From positions 55,829 through 119,828 of the forward strand of contig CAAHDT010000003.1 of the NCBI GenBank assembly GCA_900770525.1: a stretch of 64,000 nt of DNA. Direction: 5' to 3'. This DNA comes from Candidatus Gastranaerophilales bacterium (GTDB taxonomy: Bacteria > Cyanobacteriota > Vampirovibrionia > Gastranaerophilales > Gastranaerophilaceae). Positions 35,084 through 43,209 of the stretch are shown here, piece by piece (within the stretch, counting starts at the first letter, position 1; each line of letters starts with the position of its first letter). A model generated the notes under the pieces. It was given only the letters and a program-made list of their open reading frames with translations. It was not told the DNA's origin and searched no databases. The translations under genes and the position numbers were made by a program.

Positions 35084-35383
35084 ATGAAAGAAGATATCAT
35101 TCTTATTAATAATAGAATTAGAGAAATTATAACTCATACAAGACTTTGGTTCATAATACTAACTTGTGGACAGATAGCAACCTTATTACTTACAATATAC
35201 CTATATTCTGAGTTAGAAAAGAGTAATTATCATTTTTATATGAACACCAAAACAAGTCTGGAAGAAATAAATAACATCCAAATAGATTCTTACGATGGGA
35301 AGCTAAAAAAAGATTTAAGCACAGAAGAAAAACTCATCCGCAAAAACAATAGACATTGGCGCTTAAAATATATGTTTAAATAA
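35084..35383 (+). CDS. Small single-pass membrane protein
   Basis: 99 residues: amphipathic N-terminus (INNRIREIITHTR), one membrane helix (LWFIILTCGQIATLLLTIYL), then a charged C-terminal part with KLKKDLSTEEKLIRKNNRH. AAAGGA lies upstream of the ATG. Converges with the WYL gene, eight bases apart. No family recognised; the layout resembles small prophage membrane regulators or superinfection proteins, which is only a guess. Confidence 0.6.
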   Translation: MKEDIILINNRIREIITHTRLWFIILTCGQIATLLLTIYLYSELEKSNYHFYMNTKTSLEEINNIQIDSYDGKLKKDLSTEEKLIRKNNRHWRLKYMFK

Positions 35384-35390
35384 ACAAATA

Positions 35391-36329
35391 TTAATCATCC
35401 AAATAATTTTTCAGCGTTGAAGTAATCAATTTTGCCATATCATCTCTTAATTTTTTAGGTGATAAAATTTCGCATTTATCATCATATCTTAGCAAACGAG
35501 AACATAATGCTTCAACATCTTCACCTGAATTAACGACAGTTAAACAGCCATCACTATCTTTTCCGCCGGAAACCTCCCAGTCACGTAATCTATATCTTTC
35601 CGCTAAAGGTGACTTCAATTTAAAAACAATAGAATTATATAATTTAGGTTTCACAGAATGTTCAGACAAAACTTGAATGGTCTTTATAGTATCTAATGGA
35701 ATATCAACTATTTGACGAGTCATACAGTTAAAAACACTCAATGAAACACTCTTGCCTTTGTATCGAACTTCTTCAGGAATACAAATCATCAACTCATCTC
35801 GCTCATGCTTATGGAAAATAATCTCTAATTTGCTTGACTTAGCACAATATTCTTCGCACTCTTGAATTTGTCCTTGAAATTTCTTAAAATAAAAAGAAAA
35901 ATCATAATTTTTATTAGTTACTATCAGCGAACTTAACTTTCTGGTTTCTAAATCATATCTATTTTGCAAATCTTTAAAAAAGGCTTCCAGATAAGTCTTA
36001 TATTTACCTTCGGGTAAAAAATTCGCAGCAGACTTCATAATAGACACCGCATATAAATCTTTTTCAGAAAAACTTATACTAAACGGCATCCTAATAAGAG
36101 TATACTTACCCTTGGATTTTTTATACTCAACTCCAAAGATTTTTACGGTATTCAAAAACTTATTTAACAGAACATTAGAATTTTGAGAAATATTCCCTTC
36201 TGAATCTGCAAAAATCTTAATCATATCGGCAAAATCAGCTTCACCATTTGAAAGAAGCTTTAATACTTCAAATATTTTAATACAAGAATCATTGTATTTA
36301 GCACTCAGAGGTCTTCTATTTACTACCAT
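35391..36329 (-). CDS. WYL-domain transcriptional regulator (second of a pair)
   Basis: 312 residues. N-terminal winged-helix part (DSCIKIFEVLKLLSNGEADF, SQNSNVLLNKFLNTVKIFGV), central WYL domain (LEIIFHKHERDELMICIPEE, YKGKSVSLSVFNCMTRQ) and C-terminal WCX region ending CSRLLRYDDKCEILSPKKLR. WYL proteins bind nucleic acid or nucleotide ligands and act as activators or repressors. Overlaps the upstream WYL gene by 14 bases; AGGAGGTG precedes the ATG. Confidence 0.82.
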   Translation of the reverse strand: MVVNRRPLSAKYNDSCIKIFEVLKLLSNGEADFADMIKIFADSEGNISQNSNVLLNKFLNTVKIFGVEYKKSKGKYTLIRMPFSISFSEKDLYAVSIMKSAANFLPEGKYKTYLEAFFKDLQNRYDLETRKLSSLIVTNKNYDFSFYFKKFQGQIQECEEYCAKSSKLEIIFHKHERDELMICIPEEVRYKGKSVSLSVFNCMTRQIVDIPLDTIKTIQVLSEHSVKPKLYNSIVFKLKSPLAERYRLRDWEVSGGKDSDGCLTVVNSGEDVEALCSRLLRYDDKCEILSPKKLRDDMAKLITSTLKNYLDD

Positions 36330-37260
36330 AATACACCTCCTGCATCTTTTTTAAAGTATCGACAATTTCCTGTTTAAAACTTTCAGGTTCCAACACAGTA
36401 CAATATTTTCCATACTCTAAAATCTTTTGCTTTAATAAAAACTTATTAGACGATTCCATCTCAACGATGATAGAATTTTCATTTATTTCTACAATTTTTT
36501 CTTCATCTGAAAGTCTATAATATCTAGGTAAAGATTTCAGTTCATACTTAACTCTGATACTTTCAACATCAGATAAATCAACCGTACCAAGTTTCACACT
36601 GCTAATAGACTCAATAAGTTGAACTCTAAAATATGAATACTGCTTATACTTCAAATTCATACCATACAAATAAACTTTACCATTTGAAATATCAACCTTA
36701 TCAGCAATAAGTTCTACAGGAATAACCTCACCTTTAGGAGAATTGTATAAGAAATCAACTTGACATTTTTTATCACAGCAATTTAACAATTCGTCAACTA
36801 AATCTAAGTCAATACCTCTAAAGATAGACACTTTATTAAATGCTGCACGTAATTTTTCATTATTCGTAAGAGTAATCAGTTTATTAATAAATCGGTCAAA
36901 AGCAACTAGTCCTTTAACATCACTGGTGTTTGAAATTATTCTGTAAATTTTTATAATCCCTTTAATTTCACCTTCTGACATTTTGAACTCAAACGGCTGA
37001 GAAACTATCTGATACTTTGCTCCACCCTTCATTCTTTTAACTTCTATTTCACAACCACATCTTCGCAAAGAAGTTAAATAAACTCTAAATGTATCCGCCG
37101 ACATTTCTTCTTTAATATATGGGTGGTTTTTAAAATAATCACAAACTTCACTATAAGACTTTGGTGACTCACACAATATCGTAAAAAGCAACAAAGACTT
37201 AAATCCTGTAAAGGACATCAAATTATAAGTAACTACATTTGTTTTTCTGAATTCTTTCAT
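36316..37260 (-). CDS. WYL-domain transcriptional regulator (first of a pair)
   Basis: 314 residues, same architecture as its downstream partner: winged helix (KSYSEVCDYFKNHPYIKEEM, DTFRVYLTSLRRCGCEIEVK), WYL-like core (VDFLYNSPKGEVIPVELIAD, GKVYLYGMNLKYKQYSYFRV) and WCX-type end (KQKILEYGKYCTVLEPESFK). The two are alike in layout but well diverged, like PafB and PafC, which act as one heterodimeric DNA-damage activator. AAGGAT precedes the ATG. Confidence 0.82.
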   Translation of the reverse strand: MKEFRKTNVVTYNLMSFTGFKSLLLFTILCESPKSYSEVCDYFKNHPYIKEEMSADTFRVYLTSLRRCGCEIEVKRMKGGAKYQIVSQPFEFKMSEGEIKGIIKIYRIISNTSDVKGLVAFDRFINKLITLTNNEKLRAAFNKVSIFRGIDLDLVDELLNCCDKKCQVDFLYNSPKGEVIPVELIADKVDISNGKVYLYGMNLKYKQYSYFRVQLIESISSVKLGTVDLSDVESIRVKYELKSLPRYYRLSDEEKIVEINENSIIVEMESSNKFLLKQKILEYGKYCTVLEPESFKQEIVDTLKKMQEVYYGSK

Positions 37261-37507
37261 AATAATCTATCCTTAATCCTAATATAACAGTATAGTACAA
37301 ATTTTCAAGAATGTAAACAAGTTAACTTTACTTTAAATTTAAGCATGCCAAATACAGAAAACAAACTCAAAGATTTGTCAATCAAAAAATCGACAAATTT
37401 TTACGTAATTTAATTAAGTTTTCTTCATTAAGATTTACTAACTTGAATTTTAGTTTAGAGTCGTGGGAGGCATGGGCAATTGTAAAAAATAATTAATTTT
37501 TTTTTAC

Positions 37508-37536
37508 TTGTCAATTATGTAAATTAGGGTTACATT
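37508..37536 (+). promoter_or_regulatory. Promoter in the gap before anmK
   Basis: TTGTCA (37508-37513), 17-base spacer, TACATT (37531-37536). Predicted start near 37543, about 320 bases before anmK. Confidence 0.6.
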
Positions 37537-37540
37537 AATA

Positions 37541-37720
37541 GATGTCGGGAGCGGCAAGCCCCTAATGATTAAGGAACGGTTACCAGACCGAAGGAAGAAA
37601 ACCAAAACAGATTATCAGGTTATTAAGAAAAAGGACAGAAAGAAAAAGAGGTGATGGCATAACGTCCGTGATATTAAGGAGAACGGGTAGTAAAAAGATT
37701 TTTTAGAGATTAAAAAGGTT
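37541..37720 (+). ncRNA. Possible non-coding RNA or long leader of anmK
   Basis: The transcript from the promoter above would begin with GC-richer, hairpin-prone sequence (GGC-AA-GCC; CGGT-TACCAG-ACCG) and continue purine-rich with four AAGGA motifs and no ORF. It stands out from the AT-rich surroundings. It matches no RNA family I recognise (checked by eye against RNase P, tmRNA, 6S and common riboswitches). A second TATAAT at 37731-37736 may start anmK mRNA separately. Confidence 0.35.
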
Positions 37721-37865
37721 TAGTTGTACGATATAATAGGTCTAGAGCTGGAAATTAGGGATATTTTTATTTTATTATTACGGAGATTATACACCAATTT
37801 AGTAATTAATCAGTAGGAGATTTGGGGTTTAAAATAGTTGTATACACAGACAAAGATATAGCATT

Positions 37866-39002
37866 ATGGTTGGAGAATTAGAGAAAAAAAGAATAATCGG
37901 GCTTATGTCCGGAACATCTTGCGATAGTATTGATGCCGGCTTGTGCGAAGTAACACCGGATTTACGCTGCAAACTTATTTATGGAATTAATTATAAATAT
38001 CCGGAACACATCCGCGCAAAGATTTTTCAATTATTTTCAGGAAATGCAACGGTAAAAGATATTTGTCAAATGAATTTTGCAATAGGACACTGCTTTGCCA
38101 ACGCTTGCAAAACTATTATTTCTGAATTTGGCAAACCGGATTTTATATCTAGCCATGGACAAACGATATATCATTATCCACAAGACACAAAACTTGACGG
38201 AATATCACTTAAAAGCACCCTTCAAATAGGCGAAAGCTCCATTATCTCTAAAGAAACCGGTTGTCCTGTAATATCAAACTTTAGGGAAGCCGATATTGCA
38301 TATGGTGGAGAAGGTGCCCCACTAGTATGCTTTGCGGATGAAAAATGGTTTAAACCTTATAAAAAAAACATTGCAGTCCAAAATATCGGCGGAATTTCTA
38401 ACGTCACAATGATATCTAATGAACACCCTACGTTTGGATTTGATACCGGGTTAGGCAATATAATGATTGATTACTGTACTCAAAAGTTCTTCAATCTTCC
38501 TTATGACAAAGATGGAGAAATCGCGAAATCCGGCAATATTTCTGAAAGTTGGTTAGATTGCCTATTACAAGATGAATATTATTTTATTAATCCGCCAAAA
38601 TCAACAGGTAGAGAATATTTCTCGCCTAGGTATATAGAAAACGCCTTAAAATTTGCTCCAAATGAACCAAAAGACATTATAGCAACAGCCACAGCATTAA
38701 CAGCCAAAACAATTATTCAAGCTTATGAAAGATTCATTTTACCAAGCATTAACATAGATGAAGTCGTAATTGGTGGCGGCGGTGCTTATAACCCAACGTT
38801 AATGAAATTTATTCGACATTATTTACCAAAACACATAAATTTAAAAACACACGAAGATTACGGAATTTCAAACAACTTTAAAGAAGTTATGGCATTTGCC
38901 CTCCTCGGATATTGCACGTACTATGGAATTCCAAACAATTTGCCGGAATGTACCGGAGCTAACCAAAGAATAATATTAGGAAAAGTGGCTAATTGTTTTT
39001 AA
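37866..39002 (+). CDS. anmK: Anhydro-N-acetylmuramic acid kinase AnmK
   Basis: Phosphorylates 1,6-anhydroMurNAc with ring opening, in cell-wall recycling. 378 residues, usual length. N-terminal GLMSGTSCDSIDAGL (phosphate-binding ASKHA motif), SSHGQTIYHYPQ, CPVISNFREADIAYGGEGAP, NIGGISNVT, FDTGLGNIMID and the C-terminal VVIGGGGAYNPTLM. The ribosome site is weak. The family suggests peptidoglycan recycling despite no neighbouring recycling genes. Confidence 0.93.
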   Translation: MVGELEKKRIIGLMSGTSCDSIDAGLCEVTPDLRCKLIYGINYKYPEHIRAKIFQLFSGNATVKDICQMNFAIGHCFANACKTIISEFGKPDFISSHGQTIYHYPQDTKLDGISLKSTLQIGESSIISKETGCPVISNFREADIAYGGEGAPLVCFADEKWFKPYKKNIAVQNIGGISNVTMISNEHPTFGFDTGLGNIMIDYCTQKFFNLPYDKDGEIAKSGNISESWLDCLLQDEYYFINPPKSTGREYFSPRYIENALKFAPNEPKDIIATATALTAKTIIQAYERFILPSINIDEVVIGGGGAYNPTLMKFIRHYLPKHINLKTHEDYGISNNFKEVMAFALLGYCTYYGIPNNLPECTGANQRIILGKVANCF

Positions 39003-39121
39003 AAATTTAGTGAGTACAATAATTATATTAACAATTGTAAAGAGAATAATAATTGGTTAGCAAATTTTATATTCACAGTTGTTAGAGTATATGTGATGGT
39101 ACTAAACAAAAGGAGAAAAAG

Positions 39122-39460
39122 ATGATTAATAAAATTGCATTCACAGGTAGAGAAGATATGTTGGCGAGAAGAGCTAGATCCGCTGCTGAAGTTGCTGTAG
39201 ACAAAGCTCATGAATATGTTAGCGCAGGTAAAATCTATTCTAAAGCAGAAATTGCGAAAGCTAAAGAAACAGCACTTGCTGCTGAAGCACAATTAGAAAA
39301 AATCAACAAACCAACAAGAACACAATACACAAGCCCATTTGCGACAACTGGAGCTGCTAACAATGGTGCTAAATTAGATATTAATGACTACTCATATGCA
39401 GTATCACACGGTGCACCTAGTGATAGAGTAGCAGGAATGAAATTAAGCCTTGAAGCTTAG
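39122..39460 (+). CDS. Small orphan protein with N-terminal AFTG motif
   Basis: 112 residues. Begins MINKIAFTGREDML, followed by an Ala/Lys/Glu-rich helix (SAAEVAVDKAHEYVSAGKIY, EIAKAKETALAAEAQLEKIN) and a flexible C-terminal part. No signal peptide or membrane helix. Strong AAAGGAGA ribosome site and a good terminator suggest a highly expressed single gene. The short aromatic-Gly motif near the N-terminus recurs in several small proteins at 55-59 kb. Confidence 0.7.
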   Translation: MINKIAFTGREDMLARRARSAAEVAVDKAHEYVSAGKIYSKAEIAKAKETALAAEAQLEKINKPTRTQYTSPFATTGAANNGAKLDINDYSYAVSHGAPSDRVAGMKLSLEA

Positions 39461-39490
39461 TTTAAACCTAACTAAAATATAATTGTAGAA

Positions 39491-39516
39491 ATAGGGAATG
39501 TTCAAGCATTCCCTAT
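39491..39516 (+). terminator. Intrinsic terminator after the orphan gene
   Basis: Perfect ATAGGGAATG / CATTCCCTAT stem with a six-base loop, followed by TCTTT. Confidence 0.7.
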
Positions 39517-39617
39517 TCTTTACAAATATTATTTTTTCCTTAAGATATACCATTTAATCCTTGTCCATGATATCATTGACACATAGATTTACCAAATTTG
39601 GAGAGGACAATTTTATA

Positions 39618-42254
39618 ATGTTAAGTTTATTAATGAAGATGTTGGGAGATCCTAACGAACGTAAAGTAAAAGGGATGATGGGGATTATTGACCATATCAA
39701 TGCCTTAGAACCACAGTTTGCAGCAATGACAGATGAAGAACTAAAAGCCAAAACACAAGAATTCAAAGAAATTTTGGCGAAACGTCCAACATCACAAGAC
39801 TTTAAAACAGATAGAAAACTAGAAAAAGAAGCTCTAGATAAAATTTTACCTGAAGCATTCGCAACCGTAAGAGAAGCAGGGAAAAGAGTTTTAAATATGC
39901 GTCACTTTGACGTGCAGCTTATCGGCGGATACTTTTTGCATAACGGTCATATCGCAGAAATGAGAACCGGTGAAGGTAAAACCTTAGTAGCAACATTACC
40001 GGCATACCTTAACGCTTTAACAGGCAAAGGGGTACACGTAATCACAGTTAACGACTATTTGGCAAAACGTGATAGCGAATGGATGGGGAAAATTTACAAA
40101 TTCTTAGGCTTAACTGTTGGAGTAATTTTATCCGGCGGACGTTCAATGGACGACTTTGCAGCCAAAAAAGCCGCATATGATTGCGATATTACATATGGAA
40201 CAAATAACGAATTTGGTTTTGACTATTTAAGAGATAATATGGCACAAAGCCCAGATGCGTTAGTACAAAGACCTTATAACTATGCGATTATCGATGAAGT
40301 CGACAGTATTTTGATTGATGAGGCTAGAACTCCACTTATCATTAGCGGAAGACTCGAAAAATCAGCAGAAACTTATCAATTAATGGCGAAAATAGCACCT
40401 CAACTAAAAAAAGATGTAGACTACGAAGTCGATGAAAAGAATAAAAACGTAATCTTAACGGAAGATGGTATTGATAAAGCTCAAGAGTTACTTAATATTA
40501 AAGATTTGTTTGATATTAATACCCAATATGCGCATCATCTATTACAAGCTCTTAAGGCGAAAGAACTTTTCATTCGAGATACAGATTATGTTGTAAGAAA
40601 CAACGAAGTTATGATTGTAGATGAATTTACCGGTCGTCTAATGGAAGGCAGACGTTGGTCTGATGGTTTGCACCAAGCAGTTGAAGCTAAAGAAGGTGTT
40701 CCAATCCAAGACGAAACACAAACTCTTGCAAGTATAACATTCCAAAATTTATTCAGACTATATCCTAAGTTATCTGGTATGACTGGTACCGCAATGACGG
40801 AAGAAGCTGAATTTGGAAAAATCTACAACCTTGAAGTAACAGTTATTCCGACCAATAAACCTGATATCAGAATAAACTACCACGATGTTATTTATAAAAC
40901 AGAACGAGCTAAGTTCAATGCGGTTGTTGAAGATATTATTGAACAGCACAAAAAAGGACGTCCGGTACTTGTCGGAACAATAAGCATTGAAAAATCTGAA
41001 TACGTTTCTCATTTGCTTGCTCAACGCGGCATTCCACATAACGTATTAAACGCCAAACACCACGAAAAAGAAGCTTATATTATCGCCCAAGCAGGACGAG
41101 TTGGAGCAGTTACAATCGCAACAAACATGGCAGGTCGTGGTACCGATATTCTACTTGGTGGTAATGCTGAATATATGGCAAAAGAAAAGCTTGATGAGTT
41201 GGGAATTGAGCCAAATTCGCCTGAGTATGAAGCGAAAAAAGCTGAATTTATGGATGAAGCCAATAAAATAACCAAAGAAGAACACGCAAAAGTTGTTGAA
41301 GCAGGTGGTTTGCATGTAATCGGAACAGAACGACACGAATCCAGACGTATTGATAACCAATTAAGAGGTCGTGCTGCAAGACAAGGTGACCCTGGCTCTA
41401 CAAGATTTTTCTTATCACTCGAAGATAATTTGATGAGAATATTTGGTGGAGATAAGATTACATCATTAATGACTGCACTAAATGTTGATGAAGATATGGC
41501 GATTGAACACCCTATTATATCAAGACAAATTCAATCAGCGCAGAAAAAAGTTGAAACATATCATTTTGATATAAGAAAAAATGTCCTAGAATATGATGAT
41601 GTTATGAACATTCAACGTGAAAAATTCTACGCTCAAAGAAGAAAAGTTTTATTTGGTAAAGACTTAAGCGCAGATATTTACTATATGATAGAAAAAGAAA
41701 TTGATAGACTTATCAGAACCTATATTTCACCGGAACAAAATCCTGATGAATATGTATTTGAAGATTTAAACACTATGATTAAAGAACTTCACTCAGTATT
41801 TCCACAATTGAGCCATTTTGGTGTTGCAGATGTACAAGGGCTAAGATTTGATGCGATTTATGACAAGTTTAAGGACTTTGCAGTACAAGCTTACAGGGAA
41901 CATGAAGCAGAAGTTGTTGAATTTTACAACAATATTGTTTCACAGTATGAACCAAACTTTGTACCGCAACAACCTTATACAAGTGATAACGTTATAAGAA
42001 ACCTTGAACGAGACATCTTACTAAGAGTTGTTGATAACAAGTGGATAGACCATTTACACAACATTGATATGCTAAGAGAAGGTATTAATTTAAGAGCATA
42101 CGGACAAAAAGATCCGTTACTTGAATACAAACGAGAAGCATATGAAATGTTTAACAAGATGATGTATGAAATCCAAGGCGATACAGTAAAACACTTATTC
42201 AGAACAAAGTTTGGAATACAAGTAATGGGCGAACCTCCACAGGATATGGCATAA
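39618..42254 (+). CDS. secA: Preprotein translocase ATPase SecA
   Basis: Motor of Sec-dependent protein export; binds SecYEG at the inner membrane. 878 residues with start at ATG 39618 (GGAGAGG upstream); the frame opens at 39561. Motifs: MRTGEGKTL (Walker A), VNDYLAKRD, YGTNNEFGFDYLRDN, DEVDSILIDEARTPLI (DEAD box and PPXD entry), GMTGTA, NMAGRGTDI, GRAARQGDPGSTRF, and helical wing/scaffold to the end. It stops at GIQVMGEPPQDMA and lacks the C-terminal zinc-binding tail. Confidence 0.96.
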   Translation: MLSLLMKMLGDPNERKVKGMMGIIDHINALEPQFAAMTDEELKAKTQEFKEILAKRPTSQDFKTDRKLEKEALDKILPEAFATVREAGKRVLNMRHFDVQLIGGYFLHNGHIAEMRTGEGKTLVATLPAYLNALTGKGVHVITVNDYLAKRDSEWMGKIYKFLGLTVGVILSGGRSMDDFAAKKAAYDCDITYGTNNEFGFDYLRDNMAQSPDALVQRPYNYAIIDEVDSILIDEARTPLIISGRLEKSAETYQLMAKIAPQLKKDVDYEVDEKNKNVILTEDGIDKAQELLNIKDLFDINTQYAHHLLQALKAKELFIRDTDYVVRNNEVMIVDEFTGRLMEGRRWSDGLHQAVEAKEGVPIQDETQTLASITFQNLFRLYPKLSGMTGTAMTEEAEFGKIYNLEVTVIPTNKPDIRINYHDVIYKTERAKFNAVVEDIIEQHKKGRPVLVGTISIEKSEYVSHLLAQRGIPHNVLNAKHHEKEAYIIAQAGRVGAVTIATNMAGRGTDILLGGNAEYMAKEKLDELGIEPNSPEYEAKKAEFMDEANKITKEEHAKVVEAGGLHVIGTERHESRRIDNQLRGRAARQGDPGSTRFFLSLEDNLMRIFGGDKITSLMTALNVDEDMAIEHPIISRQIQSAQKKVETYHFDIRKNVLEYDDVMNIQREKFYAQRRKVLFGKDLSADIYYMIEKEIDRLIRTYISPEQNPDEYVFEDLNTMIKELHSVFPQLSHFGVADVQGLRFDAIYDKFKDFAVQAYREHEAEVVEFYNNIVSQYEPNFVPQQPYTSDNVIRNLERDILLRVVDNKWIDHLHNIDMLREGINLRAYGQKDPLLEYKREAYEMFNKMMYEIQGDTVKHLFRTKFGIQVMGEPPQDMA

Positions 42255-42262
42255 GTTAGAAT

Positions 42263-42303
42263 AAAGCGGATTTAAAGACAAAAGTCACAAATCCGCTTTT
42301 ATT
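42263..42303 (+). terminator. Terminator of secA
   Basis: AAAGCGGATTT (42263-42273) pairs with AAATCCGCTTT (42289-42299), followed by T-rich sequence. It lies between converging secA and dgkA-like genes and could serve both. Confidence 0.7.
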
Positions 42304-42322
42304 TTTCAAAAAAATATAACTG

Positions 42323-42709
42323 TTATACAAATGCCATTACATATACAACTATTGCCGGAATAAAAATAATTATGCCAATTACAATAGCAACAAAAGTTGC
42401 GAACATAACAGCACCGGCCGAGATATCTTTTGCCATTCCGACTAAAGTTGAAAATTTGTTATGAAACACCGCATCCAACGCAAATTCAATTGCCGAATTC
42501 AACATTTCTGTCACAATAACTAGGGCAATTGCAAACAGTAGCATACAAATCTTTAATGCAGACAAACCTAAAACGAGAGCAAACAATATAATAATTGTTC
42601 CAACCATAAAGTGTATACGAATGTTTCGCTCGCTTTTTAATACAATACGGAGCCCTTTTCTCGCATTTTTGAAAGTTCTGCTAAATCCCTGTGTTTTAAA
42701 TTTACTCAT
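42323..42709 (-). CDS. Diacylglycerol/undecaprenol kinase (DgkA family)
   Basis: 128 residues, three membrane helices. N-terminal SFARTF-like segment (GFSRTFKNARKGLRIVLKSE), NIRIHF, and the catalytic E-x-N-S-A-I-E motif (TEMLNSAIEFALD) with a downstream KDISAGAV. Recycles undecaprenol to its phosphate or phosphorylates diacylglycerol. ATG overlaps the ybeY stop (ATGA). Some homologues in Gram-positives act on undecaprenol, so the substrate is uncertain. Confidence 0.88.
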   Translation of the reverse strand: MSKFKTQGFSRTFKNARKGLRIVLKSERNIRIHFMVGTIIILFALVLGLSALKICMLLFAIALVIVTEMLNSAIEFALDAVFHNKFSTLVGMAKDISAGAVMFATFVAIVIGIIIFIPAIVVYVMAFV

Positions 42710-43209
42710 ATTTTAATAGCCTTTAACGCCTTGTTTTGTAAACCTATAACAAAATTATAATCTTCTTCCGTCTGATGGTCAAATCCTAACAAATGTAAGA
42801 TTCCATGGCTTATTAAAAAGGCTAATTCATATTCTTTGGTTACATTTTTCTTGACAGATTCTTCAATAACCTTATCTAACGCAATCATTACTTCCCCAAG
42901 GTTAATTTCTCCATCAAACACAAACCTATCCTCTGGGGGAGTATCAACAAAAATCGCAAATGTAATTATATCTGCAGGATAATCCTTATTTCTGTATTCA
43001 CGATTAATTTCATGTGTTTTTACACTATCACAATATAAAAAATCAAATGACAAGACCTTGTAATCGTACTCTTTTAAACAACAAACAGCTGCAACTTCCG
43101 GTTGTTTTAAATAAAATCGTAAAATCTTTGTAGCAACATCTATATAGAACTTTTCGTCAATATCCCAACATTCAAAGATATTTTCACTAAATATATTTAT
43201 TTTAGCCAT
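42706..43209 (-). CDS. ybeY: Endoribonuclease YbeY
   Basis: Zinc endoribonuclease needed for 16S rRNA 3' maturation and ribosome quality control. 167 residues from ATG 43209; the frame opens at 43281 but that part lies within pgpH. Zinc site HGILHLLGFDHQ near the C-terminus is complete (H-x3-H-x5-H), with upstream REYRNKDYPADIITFA and GEINLGEVMIA. Overlaps pgpH by eight bases; the order pgpH-ybeY-dgkA is widely conserved in Firmicutes and Cyanobacteria. Confidence 0.94.
   Translation of the reverse strand: MAKINIFSENIFECWDIDEKFYIDVATKILRFYLKQPEVAAVCCLKEYDYKVLSFDFLYCDSVKTHEINREYRNKDYPADIITFAIFVDTPPEDRFVFDGEINLGEVMIALDKVIEESVKKNVTKEYELAFLISHGILHLLGFDHQTEEDYNFVIGLQNKALKAIKI

Noticed and set aside
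37541..37720. RNase P RNA, tmRNA, 6S RNA or common riboswitch before anmK
   Set aside because: Conserved core motifs of these classes are not present; kept only as an unassigned transcript.
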